Of a stretch of DNA of 6,442 nucleotides, positions 1-6,442 are shown piece after piece. The stretch is from the NCBI GenBank assembly GCA_964412405.1, contig CAYPOB010000045.1, positions 1 through 6,442 of the forward strand, read 5' to 3'. The position numbers were made by a program, and so were the translations under genes. The number at the start of each line of letters is the position of its first letter. The first letter of the stretch is position 1. Source of the DNA: JAJOKI01 sp964412405 (lineage in GTDB: Archaea; Halobacteriota; UBA148; JAJOKI01). The notes under the pieces were generated by a model. It was not told the DNA's origin. It saw only the letters and a program-made list of their open reading frames with translations, and made no database searches.

Positions 1-1527
1 AAATATCTCATCCGCACGATCTGCTACCTCGCTTATTTCCTCACTGTTTAAAGTTCCTATGCCAAAAAGACGCCTTACCGTATCTACATTATACTCCATG
101 ACATCGATGACGGTCGGAACCCTGATGGCATCGCCCACCGCAAGTACCGTTTTTGGGGGCATCGCGCCGACTATACCCTCCCATACACTGCGGTCCGGTA
201 TGCCCGCAAGCGCAGAGGCGATATCGTTCGGCTCCTTGAGCGATAAGATCAATCTATTCGCCAGTTGACTTCGAACTTCGTCATCGATGCGCGAGGGACG
301 CTGATCGATCAATGCCAGTATCAGATTGAACTTTCTGGTCTCGCGAGCCAATTTATCAAATGTCGTGTGCGATGCTATTTGCGGGTCCAGGAATTTATGT
401 GCTTCTTCGAGGAAGACCACAAGGCGTGGAAGCCCTTCCGTCTTACCAGTATAAAGGTTGTACAGGCGCCTCACCACTATGTTCGCTACGAAAAGATAAG
501 CAGTCGTATCCTGCCCGTATTTTCCAAAGTCCAGAACGATGGATTTTCTGGCTTTGATAAGTGACCTCAGTTGGCCCAATATGTCGGAAGACGTGTCTCG
601 AACAAAATCAAATCGATCCATGCGCGCGATCCTGCGCTGGAGAGCTTGGAGTGCACCTGCGTGAATCCTTCCATCTGCGTCTGGTGTTGCCTCTCTAATC
701 GCAGTCACAAGATCTCTGTCATCTTTTATTTTATCTACTGCATATATTGCATCGATCATGGAACCCGAGAGATCCTGAAAGGCGATGATGATGTCGGAGG
801 GTGTTATCTCCCTTGAACTGATCACAAATGGCCTGGCCTCGTTGTTCGCCGGGTCCAGGGAGAACGTCTCCACTTTTTGAGGAAATGAAAACTTCAAACC
901 AGGAGAATTGTCGCCTTTGGAGTACATGCCATACTCCTGGTGCATGTCAAATAAGAGTATGCTCGCAATGTCCTTTGTCAAAATAGAATTGCACACGATC
1001 TTGCACAGGATGCTTTTTCCCATGCCGGTGCGTCCAAAAAGTGCAAATGGCTTTTCGGTCAACCTGGCGAAGTCCAGCTGAATTTCAAAATCCGATATGC
1101 CGCGCAAAGAGCCGATCGGCATGGAAGTCTCTGTGGGTTGATAAATCTTCTGGACATCCTCATGGGTAGCCGCTCGAACCGATGAGAAATATGGCGGTAT
1201 GGTCTCCGGCCCGTACAATTTGCCATCTTCATCGATCAACTGAATTGGCTTTAATATCGCCTTTGAGAAGAATATCTGGCCGGCATAACCCTCATGAATG
1301 CCAGGCGAAATCATCGGCACGACCGATTTTCCCAATTCAGACCCTGCGATTTGTTCGATAATTCCAGTCGCAGGGTTGCGAATGTCCTGTACCACACAGT
1401 AAAAATCATATTTTTGCCCCTCGACGATGATGGGATATCCAATCTTCAATTCCTCTGGATTATTGAGTTCCAGTTTTGCCTCAATACCTCCTGACACAGA
1501 TGCCGATATGACCTCGCCAATCTTCAT
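1..1527 (-). CDS. herA: HerA bipolar DNA translocase/helicase (3' end cut off by window edge)
   Basis: HerA is a hexameric FtsK/VirB4-like ATPase that pumps duplex DNA and works with the NurA nuclease to resect broken ends in archaea. I translated the minus strand here by hand: 509 codons are open with no stop before the edge, close to the usual ~500-600 residues, so only a short C-terminal tail should be missing. Residues 1-60 (MKIGEVISASVSGG...) fit the N-terminal HAS barrel. Walker A is GRTGMGKS at 165-172, an LLFDMHQEYG strand lies at 191-200, Walker B is VVFLEEAHKF at 370-379 with E374/E375 as catalytic candidates, and LIDQRPSRIDDEVRSQLANR at 406-425 matches the HerA sensor/arginine-finger stretch. 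The ATG overlaps the nurA stop by 4 bases (ATGA), which supports translational coupling. Walker A differs from the GxTGSGKS that I recall in crenarchaeal HerA; otherwise nothing looks broken. Confidence 0.93.
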   Translation of the reverse strand, partial: MKIGEVISASVSGGIEAKLELNNPEELKIGYPIIVEGQKYDFYCVVQDIRNPATGIIEQIAGSELGKSVVPMISPGIHEGYAGQIFFSKAILKPIQLIDEDGKLYGPETIPPYFSSVRAATHEDVQKIYQPTETSMPIGSLRGISDFEIQLDFARLTEKPFALFGRTGMGKSILCKIVCNSILTKDIASILLFDMHQEYGMYSKGDNSPGLKFSFPQKVETFSLDPANNEARPFVISSREITPSDIIIAFQDLSGSMIDAIYAVDKIKDDRDLVTAIREATPDADGRIHAGALQALQRRIARMDRFDFVRDTSSDILGQLRSLIKARKSIVLDFGKYGQDTTAYLFVANIVVRRLYNLYTGKTEGLPRLVVFLEEAHKFLDPQIASHTTFDKLARETRKFNLILALIDQRPSRIDDEVRSQLANRLILSLKEPNDIASALAGIPDRSVWEGIVGAMPPKTVLAVGDAIRVPTVIDVMEYNVDTVRRLFGIGTLNSEEISEVADRADEIF

Positions 1528-2573
1528 GATTTCACCTTGCTGATTCTATCTAAAAATTCATGGAATGCCTGTCGCCTTAATCCATCGATATTTGTCCGCC
1601 CGTTTATGACGTCCTTCATCGAAATCCCATATTTCGGAGAGAGTTTAAGGACGACATTTTCATACATCTCGCGGAGATGTCGGACTGTTACGACGTATCT
1701 GTGCGCCTCCAGCAAAGGATACGGGTACCCGGGACAGATTTCCGATCGCGCATACTGAGAGAGGGCCGAGAAGACATGGTCTGGATCGTCCTTAAACGTG
1801 CCGACATCCACCCTGAACCACTTGGGGGCATGCGGAAATAATTTTGCAAAATAAATATCGCCATAATGTGGCTGGAGGTGCGCATCCTCGCATTCAGCAC
1901 GCAAATAATAAAGGGCTGGCGTTTTGACCAATTTGCGCAACAACTCTTCAGCGGTAGAGATTTGGCCGAGCATGCGCGTAGCAGAGTCCTTGGAGATTCC
2001 GACCAATATATTTTCATTCTTTTCACATAGTCGGATGGTATCTTCCATAAGGTGCGCGAACTCATCCAAGAACGGCGGCGGCGTTATTAACGTACCGTCG
2101 AGAGCCAAAATTTTTCCAGATACCTCTCCTGCAACTCGATTCATCAACTTGCATTCCTCATATCTGCGCAGTTCGTTGGCGAGGTATGTATATGTATTTA
2201 GTTGCGATTTCCTAGCACTTTTGAACAACTTCTGGTACACCTCGGATTGCTCTTTTACAAACGATTCATGAGACGATATCAAGAGGGAACGCTCGACAAC
2301 GATATCGCGCCTGAGCTTATATCCAATTTTTCCATCGACATTTTCTACAAACTCGTATGTCAGTGCACAAACCCGAATCGCCGCAAGTTTGATTCCCGAG
2401 AAATCAAATATGAACGAATGAGAACCGTCGACGGCAACCATATCTGATGATGCGTCTGCACATTCAAATCGAATGGGGTTCACATCCACTTTTGACTCCT
2501 CGTCTTGTATCTGACCAAGATAATTTTGGACTGATCTCAGCACTCCTGGAAGCTCAACGCTAAAATCACTCAT
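1524..2573 (-). CDS. nurA: NurA 5'-3' nuclease
   Basis: NurA is a Mn-dependent 5'-3' exonuclease and ssDNA endonuclease with an RNase H-like fold. It docks as a dimer on the HerA hexamer and digests the 5' strand at breaks. The 349-residue length is usual. Visible family motifs are MVAVDGSHSF at 45-54 (first acidic residue D49), KILALDGTLITPPPF at 154-168 (D159), a basic/acidic VGISKDS at 191-197 (K195), FRVDVG at 253-258 (D256) and the C-terminal PGYPYPLLEAHRYV at 281-294 (E289, H291). Assignment of single residues to metal binding is by motif resemblance and not certain. The ATG start is supported by a GAGGTG seven bases upstream. The gene begins 8 bases inside rad50 and its TGA overlaps the herA ATG, so HerA and NurA are made together. 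Confidence 0.93.
   Translation of the reverse strand: MSDFSVELPGVLRSVQNYLGQIQDEESKVDVNPIRFECADASSDMVAVDGSHSFIFDFSGIKLAAIRVCALTYEFVENVDGKIGYKLRRDIVVERSLLISSHESFVKEQSEVYQKLFKSARKSQLNTYTYLANELRRYEECKLMNRVAGEVSGKILALDGTLITPPPFLDEFAHLMEDTIRLCEKNENILVGISKDSATRMLGQISTAEELLRKLVKTPALYYLRAECEDAHLQPHYGDIYFAKLFPHAPKWFRVDVGTFKDDPDHVFSALSQYARSEICPGYPYPLLEAHRYVVTVRHLREMYENVVLKLSPKYGISMKDVINGRTNIDGLRRQAFHEFLDRISKVKS
1532..1537 (-). promoter_or_regulatory. Shine-Dalgarno-like site for herA
   Basis: On the minus strand AGGTGA lies four bases before the herA ATG, inside the last codons of nurA. The motif matches the archaeal GGTGA anti-16S core. It supports the ATG at 1527 as the true start, next to the 4-base overlap with the nurA stop. 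Confidence 0.6.
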
Positions 2574-4944
2574 CGTGCAGCACCTCTATCTTCGATTTGC
2601 CCTCTGGTGTCATATCCACCCTGATTCTGGCCGGGAATTTTTCCGCCACCTCGGTCAGATGGGTAATTAAAATGACCTTGTCGAAGAATCGTCCCATATC
2701 GAATAGCTTCTTGACGAACAGTTCCCTGCTGATTTCCGTGTCCAGCGAGCCGAGATCGCCCTCATCGATAAATAGTGTTTTCATCCTGCCGAATGATTTG
2801 CCGACCTGCGGCATGCTCGCGAGTTCTTTCGCTATTGCAAATCTCAGAGAGGCGTTGATCTGCGTTTTTTCGCCGCCACTGAACTCTTGCACATCATGGA
2901 AAATGCCATCCGCTCCCTCGACCTCAATGCGAATGCCGTAGCGATTGTTTACCTCATATGACCTCAACCAAACCTTGTTAAAGCGTCCATCCGTGAGGTC
3001 CGATAGATTTGAAGAGGATTCTGCGGCCAGATGAGGGAGCAACTGGTCGACGATATGCTTCACTATGCCCTTTTTATGGAATATCTTGTCCTTCAGGAGA
3101 AGGAGCACTTCGGAAGTCTCCTGTAATTTCTTTAGCCCGTCCTCCAGTTCCCTGATCTGTTCGCCGATATTTTGAAGATTTTCGATTTCCCTGGTGAGCT
3201 GCTTCATTTCTCCTTCTCTTCCATGAATGATTCCATAAAGCTCTCTTCGCCCTTCCTCCAACTTTCTCAACTCAGATTCCGTCGCTCTATATTGAGTTTC
3301 ATATTCCTGAAGCCCCTTTAACGAATAACGCAAATCATTCAGTTCAAACTCTTTTTGCGTTTTTTGACCTGTCAAATCCTCTATGAGCGCATCGTAGTCC
3401 TTGGCCCCATTTAATTCACCCCGTATTCGATCCAATTCGCTCTTCTTTTGCCTCTTAATGTTCAACAATTGCCGTATCTCGTTCAATCGATTCTGTTCAT
3501 GCGTTTCAAAACCAATGACGTCAATTTCAGCCCGAATCCCCTGGATTTCCTCCTCGATTCCCCGTATTTTTTCATGGTGTTCCTTTTGTTTTCTTTGCAT
3601 GTCATTTTGAATATGTTTTAACCTCTCTAGTATCTCGGAGTGAACGAAAGAATCGACGTCGATCTTTTTCGTTTGCAACGAGACTTCGCCCAGTTCACGC
3701 TTGGTGTCCCCCTGTTCTCGTTTAAGGCGGGTGACAAGGTCTTTGTTCCCTTTTAGCCATTCGAGCTCCAAGTCTATCCTGGTGATGCGCTCCCCAAGTG
3801 CCCCCTCACTTTTTAAAAGCGAGAATGCCATTTCTTTATCTATGTCTGTAGTTATCCTGTCCAGCCTCGATTTCTGCACCTTATATCGTGCAGATAGTCC
3901 ATCAAATTCACGTTTATAATCTGCTTCTGCTTGCCGTTTTTGTACTTCGTAAATCTGCTTTTGTTTCTGAATGCTTGCGACCTTCTGTTCCTTTTCCTTT
4001 AGCGCATCCCACTCCGTTTGCAGCAATTCATAATCCCGAGTCTCCATGGCCAATCGCGAGACGAGACGCTTGAGTTCTTGTGTTTTTAGATTATCCTCAT
4101 TGGACTTTGCGACCCTCATCTCCAGTCCGGCGAGAACCCTGGATAATTCTGCTTCCTTGCCCCCTGCCTCTAAAAACTCTTCGTGCCTGCCCTTTAATCC
4201 CTCAAGTGAACATTTATTTGTCGCAATTGTTTTTTCCAACTCGTTCAGTCTTTCCCCTTCGCCCTCGATATCATTTTTTAGGAGGGAGCATTCTTCCTCT
4301 TTTCCCGGCAGTCTGGAATGTTGTTCCCTCATCACTCCCAATGCCGACTGCTTGGCACCGATGTCCATCGAGACTCTGTTCAATCTCTCTGTAGCAATAT
4401 TTTGCGCCCTCTCGAACGTTTCAAGTCTGAACAACTTCTGGAAGATTTCGAGACGCTGGGCGCCAGTCTGCGCACCCAACTCCCTCATCTCGTCCTGCCT
4501 GACGAAGGTCGAATTTCTGAAGCCCACATAATCCAAACCGATGATATCCTGCATCTTCGCATCGATCTCCTGGATGGTGCCATTGATCGATGTGCCATTT
4601 ATCCTGAGCTTGACATATGATGAACCAGAACTGGTCAACCCGCGTGTGACTTCATATTTATTGGAACCCTGATAAAATGTTATCTTGACGTATCCGCCTT
4701 GCCGGCAGATGTCTTCGATCTTAACATTCGGCAGGTCGATTCTCGATGTGCGCCGATACAATGCAAAGGTGATCGCATCGAGTATCGATGTCTTTCCCGA
4801 CCCTGTTCGCCCGGTTATCACCGTAAACTTATCCGGGAAACTTATCGTCGACCTATCCAGATATCGCATGAAGCCCTTGACTTCAATATCCTTTATGACA
4901 AAGCCGCCATCCGAAACGAACGAATCAAGCGCATTAGTCTTCAC
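2566..4944 (-). CDS. rad50: Rad50 ATPase of the Mre11-Rad50 complex, lacking a zinc hook
   Basis: Rad50 is the ABC/SMC-type ATPase that clamps DNA ends and controls the Mre11 nuclease. Counting from the GTG at 4944 (792 residues), Walker A is GRTGSGKTS at 45-53, the Q-loop glutamine is Q150 (STFVRQDEMRE), coiled coil runs from about 180 to 620, the signature is FSGGEKTQ at 688-695, Walker B is LFIDEGD at 724-730 (D727, E728), the D-loop is GSLD at 732-735 and the H-loop histidine is H762. The GTG is preferred over the in-frame ATG at 4977 because GGAGGAGG lies six bases before it and the overlap with mre11 falls from 44 to 11 bases. It still leaves about 15 residues before the first strand (VIKDIEVKGF). 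No CxxC hook exists: with this start the only cysteines are C80, C219 and C245. The protein is somewhat shorter than the ~850-900 residues of many archaeal Rad50s. The DEGDLGSLD motif resembles bacterial SbcC. Confidence 0.93.
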   Translation of the reverse strand: MKTNALDSFVSDGGFVIKDIEVKGFMRYLDRSTISFPDKFTVITGRTGSGKTSILDAITFALYRRTSRIDLPNVKIEDICRQGGYVKITFYQGSNKYEVTRGLTSSGSSYVKLRINGTSINGTIQEIDAKMQDIIGLDYVGFRNSTFVRQDEMRELGAQTGAQRLEIFQKLFRLETFERAQNIATERLNRVSMDIGAKQSALGVMREQHSRLPGKEEECSLLKNDIEGEGERLNELEKTIATNKCSLEGLKGRHEEFLEAGGKEAELSRVLAGLEMRVAKSNEDNLKTQELKRLVSRLAMETRDYELLQTEWDALKEKEQKVASIQKQKQIYEVQKRQAEADYKREFDGLSARYKVQKSRLDRITTDIDKEMAFSLLKSEGALGERITRIDLELEWLKGNKDLVTRLKREQGDTKRELGEVSLQTKKIDVDSFVHSEILERLKHIQNDMQRKQKEHHEKIRGIEEEIQGIRAEIDVIGFETHEQNRLNEIRQLLNIKRQKKSELDRIRGELNGAKDYDALIEDLTGQKTQKEFELNDLRYSLKGLQEYETQYRATESELRKLEEGRRELYGIIHGREGEMKQLTREIENLQNIGEQIRELEDGLKKLQETSEVLLLLKDKIFHKKGIVKHIVDQLLPHLAAESSSNLSDLTDGRFNKVWLRSYEVNNRYGIRIEVEGADGIFHDVQEFSGGEKTQINASLRFAIAKELASMPQVGKSFGRMKTLFIDEGDLGSLDTEISRELFVKKLFDMGRFFDKVILITHLTEVAEKFPARIRVDMTPEGKSKIEVLHDE
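2581..2586 (-). promoter_or_regulatory. Shine-Dalgarno site for nurA
   Basis: On the minus strand GAGGTG ends seven bases before the nurA ATG and lies within the end of rad50. This is a good match and spacing for an archaeal ribosome binding site, and it fixes the nurA start at 2573. Confidence 0.7.
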
Positions 4945-6139
4945 GCAGAGCCTCCTCCAGGATATTTCTGCCCTCATTCAGCAGCGCATCGCATTTTGGA
5001 TCGTTTGAGTAATTTATCTCGATGAAGTTTTTGAGGAGTTCGAACGGATCCATCGTGAAATTGGTAAATCCAACCTTTTCCGCTGATTTTTCGCGCCAGC
5101 GCACATCATAGTTGAAGGCATCTCTCAGCTTTTCAGCGATTTTGTCTTCGGCGACCCTGCTCCGAAGTCCTTCACCGATTACGACCTCCAGTCTGACCAA
5201 TTTTTCGGCGACGTCGGGTATGGCCGCTAAAATTTTTTGTGTGGGATCATCATCTGCGCCAACTTCCACCTCGATCTTCAACATATCTCTCGTCGGCAAT
5301 TCCTCAAAGTGCCATTTGTTCGGAGCAAACAGATTAATCGCGATGAATCCCTTTTTGTCGTCCATTTCGCCCCAATCGATTCTCTCGACGGCGCCCGTAT
5401 AAATGAGTTCAGTAGAGTTGCTGCGCATCAGCTGATGCAAATGAATATGTCCAAAAATGGCAAGGTCCAAATTATCTGGAATCATATCCTTCCTAAAGGA
5501 GAATTCGCCAGGCAAAACCTCTGGATATGCAGTTTCCCTTAACTTCGCGCCTTCGATGTAGTAATGGGCGAACAAAATCTTAAAATCGGCATCCAGTTCT
5601 TCTGTCCTATTTTTAATCCAGTTCTTCAACACTTCCTGTCCCTGGTGAAACATCTGCTCTTGCGAAGTTTCCATGTCCAGTTTCTCTCTGACCAATTCTG
5701 CGATATGTGTTGGGTGCAAATAAGGAACGATGATGCAACCGACAGTCTTTCCATCGATGGTAAGTTTTTCCACATTAGGATTCCGGTATACTTCGACATG
5801 CGGATAACCTCTGAAGTCGTCAATAGAAGTCCCCTTGTGCGTGTTGCGGGGCTGATCGTGATTTCCCGCAAGTATCCATATATTGATATCTGCCCCTCCC
5901 AGGGGCTCTATGACATCACGTCTAACCAGCTCGCGGAATGCCGGGCTGACATGCGTGCGATCAAAGAGATCGCCGACTATGACGAAAAGTTTCGCATCAT
6001 TCTCGATGGCGAATCGCGCTGCCCTCGCGAAATTATTATGGATGTCGAGAGTTCTCATTGAGAGCCCCGTCTCCGGGTCTATCTGGAACCCAAAATTGAT
6101 GCCCTCGTGAACGTCTCCCACGACGATGATTTCATTCAT
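4934..6139 (-). CDS. mre11: Mre11 nuclease of the Mre11-Rad50 complex
   Basis: Mre11 is the metallophosphoesterase-type 3'-5' exonuclease and endonuclease of the break-repair complex and is controlled by Rad50. All seven usual di-manganese ligands are visible: D9 and H11 (GDVH), D57 (VGDLFDRTH), N93 (AGNHDQP, with H94 as the catalytic histidine), H192 (FAHYYIEGA), and H231 and H233 (FGHIHLHQ). They are followed by YTGAVERIDWGE at 247-258, the conserved end of the nuclease domain. Residues about 285-345 fit the capping domain, and the charged helical tail (about 350-401) is where Mre11 usually binds the base of the Rad50 coil. The length of 401 residues is normal. It is the first gene of the operon. 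No Shine-Dalgarno motif precedes its ATG, and a TATA-like element is centred about 26 bases upstream, so the transcript may be leaderless. Confidence 0.95.
   Translation of the reverse strand: MNEIIVVGDVHEGINFGFQIDPETGLSMRTLDIHNNFARAARFAIENDAKLFVIVGDLFDRTHVSPAFRELVRRDVIEPLGGADINIWILAGNHDQPRNTHKGTSIDDFRGYPHVEVYRNPNVEKLTIDGKTVGCIIVPYLHPTHIAELVREKLDMETSQEQMFHQGQEVLKNWIKNRTEELDADFKILFAHYYIEGAKLRETAYPEVLPGEFSFRKDMIPDNLDLAIFGHIHLHQLMRSNSTELIYTGAVERIDWGEMDDKKGFIAINLFAPNKWHFEELPTRDMLKIEVEVGADDDPTQKILAAIPDVAEKLVRLEVVIGEGLRSRVAEDKIAEKLRDAFNYDVRWREKSAEKVGFTNFTMDPFELLKNFIEINYSNDPKCDALLNEGRNILEEALRED
4951..4958 (-). promoter_or_regulatory. Strong Shine-Dalgarno site deciding the rad50 GTG start
   Basis: GGAGGAGG on the minus strand sits six bases upstream of a GTG at 4944, inside the last codons of mre11 (the LEEAL stretch). 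It decides the start: the longer reading frame beginning with ATG at 4977 would put this motif inside its own coding sequence and add an 11-residue leader without family support. Confidence 0.75.
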
Positions 6140-6160
6140 TGTTGCTCAGGCTATTTTGCG

Positions 6161-6168
6161 CATATATC
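6161..6168 (-). promoter_or_regulatory. Candidate TATA box of the mre11-rad50-nurA-herA operon
   Basis: On the minus strand GATATATG is centred about 26 bases before the mre11 ATG, the distance at which an archaeal TATA box would start transcription at or near the start codon. With no Shine-Dalgarno motif before the ATG, this fits a leaderless transcript. A second AT-rich candidate, TATTTAAC at 6181-6188, would give a leader of roughly 19 bases. Neither is preceded by a clear purine-rich BRE element, so the choice between them is open. Confidence 0.4.
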
Positions 6169-6344
6169 GTTAAAAAGCTTGTTAAATAGGGGCGCGAAAG
6201 TGATTGTACCGATAATCTTTTTGCCACGTAAGTCATATGGTCAGTGGGTATAATAAGGGAGACAGGGGACATTAACCATGGTAGGTGCTGAGCTTTAATT
6301 CCTCTCTATCAATTTATGTAAACTCAGTGAATAGCGCATAAACT

Positions 6345-6357
6345 AAAAACTGGCAGT
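6345..6357 (-). terminator. Possible T-run terminator for an upstream minus-strand gene
   Basis: On the minus strand a short near-palindrome ACTGCCAGT runs into TTTTT and then AGTTT. Archaeal termination mainly needs a T-rich run, and this one lies about 50 bases after the possible stop codon at 6406-6408. The palindrome itself would leave only a one-base loop, so a real hairpin is unlikely. The call rests on the T-run and position and is weak. Confidence 0.2.
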
Positions 6358-6405
6358 AATAATTAAATAAGTTAATAGCATATTTAGTGAATTGGGTGGG
6401 CGAGA

Positions 6406-6442
6406 TTATAGGTCATCTTTTCGTCCCATCTCGTCTAAATGT
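6406..6442 (-). CDS. Possible C-terminal end of an unknown upstream gene (partial)
   Basis: At the right edge the minus strand reads HLDEMGRKDDL and then a TAA at 6408-6406. The composition is charged and protein-like, and it is on the same strand as the operon. Only twelve codons are visible and a second frame is also open for part of the stretch, so this could be chance. No function can be suggested. Confidence 0.25.
   Translation of the reverse strand, partial: HLDEMGRKDDL

Larger units (their letters stand above)
6140..6405. other. AT-rich intergenic region upstream of mre11
   Basis: This gap separates the operon from whatever lies upstream. It holds the candidate mre11 promoter at its left end, a GTTAAA direct repeat at 6169-6174 and 6181-6186 flanking AAGCTT, an imperfect tandem GGGAGACA/GGGGACA at 6257-6271, and the possible T-run terminator at 6345-6357. 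The only plus-strand ATG frames noted are of 12 and 6 codons (6237-6275 and 6278-6298) and look like chance. I see no tRNA, rRNA, box C/D motif or CRISPR repeat. Confidence 0.6.

Noticed and set aside
265..564. Plus-strand frames of about 65-100 residues in 59-1494
   Set aside because: These oppose herA, which translates without a stop through this whole stretch with clear Walker A and B motifs.
1688..2065. 125-residue minus-strand frame inside nurA
   Set aside because: It is an alternative frame of the same strand within nurA, whose own frame carries the conserved motifs.
4046..4531. 161-residue plus-strand open frame opposite rad50
   Set aside because: It is the antisense of the coiled-coil coding sequence, and its serine- and leucine-rich composition comes from complementing Glu/Lys codons.
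2566..4944. Possibility that rad50 is a pseudogene because the hook is missing
   Set aside because: The frame is uninterrupted, all ATPase motifs are intact and the gene is translationally coupled in a conserved operon, so a functional hook-less protein is more likely.
5564..6061. 165-residue plus-strand open frame opposite mre11
   Set aside because: It lies wholly antisense to the fully motif-supported mre11, has no recognisable domain and no ribosome binding site that I could see. It is a shadow frame.
6222..6249. CCAC...CATATG...GTGG inverted arrangement
   Set aside because: The arms are only four bases and the spacing around CATATG is unequal, so neither a stable hairpin nor an operator can be supported.
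6237..6298. Two tiny plus-strand frames of 12 and 6 codons in the intergenic region
   Set aside because: They are too short, lack a convincing ribosome binding site and have no recognisable product.
1..6442. Search for CRISPR arrays, insertion sequences, tRNA genes or a novel defence system
   Set aside because: No regularly spaced repeats, transposase motifs or tRNA-like folds were seen. The four genes are explained by the known HerA-NurA-Mre11-Rad50 repair module.

Overview
The window is archaeal in character and almost entirely filled by one minus-strand operon for DNA double-strand-break end processing. In transcription order it reads mre11 (6139-4934), rad50 (4944-2566), nurA (2573-1524) and herA (1527 running off the left edge). 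The combination of HerA and NurA with Mre11 and Rad50, the AT-rich TATA-like element about 26 bases before the first start codon, and the tightly overlapping start/stop junctions all point to an archaeon. The wording of the Mre11 and NurA motifs suggests to me a methanogen-like euryarchaeon, but that is recollection and inference; no taxonomic marker is present.

Layout from right to left: 6406-6442 may hold the last codons of an upstream minus-strand gene (weak). Positions 6140-6405 are an AT-rich intergenic stretch with the likely operon promoter next to mre11. The four genes then follow without gaps: mre11 and rad50 overlap by 11 bases, rad50 and nurA by 8, and nurA and herA by 4. The three internal starts each have a Shine-Dalgarno-like purine motif inside the preceding gene, while the first gene has none and may be leaderless. 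HerA is open at the left edge with 509 codons visible, close to full length for the family.

Functionally, Mre11-Rad50 recognises and opens broken ends. The HerA hexameric translocase and the NurA nuclease then resect the 5' strand to leave a 3' overhang for RadA-driven recombination. All catalytic motifs needed for these roles are visible.

The most notable observation is that Rad50 has no zinc-hook CxxC anywhere: there is not one cysteine in its last ~547 residues, although both ATPase halves and a long coiled coil are intact. The point where the hook would be expected (about residues 381-388, 3781-3804) reads GALGERIT. Rad50 also has an SbcC-like Walker B/D-loop (DEGDLGSLD) instead of the DEPTxxLD form typical of well-studied archaeal Rad50. 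This suggests a divergent Rad50 clade that joins its two coils at the apex without zinc.
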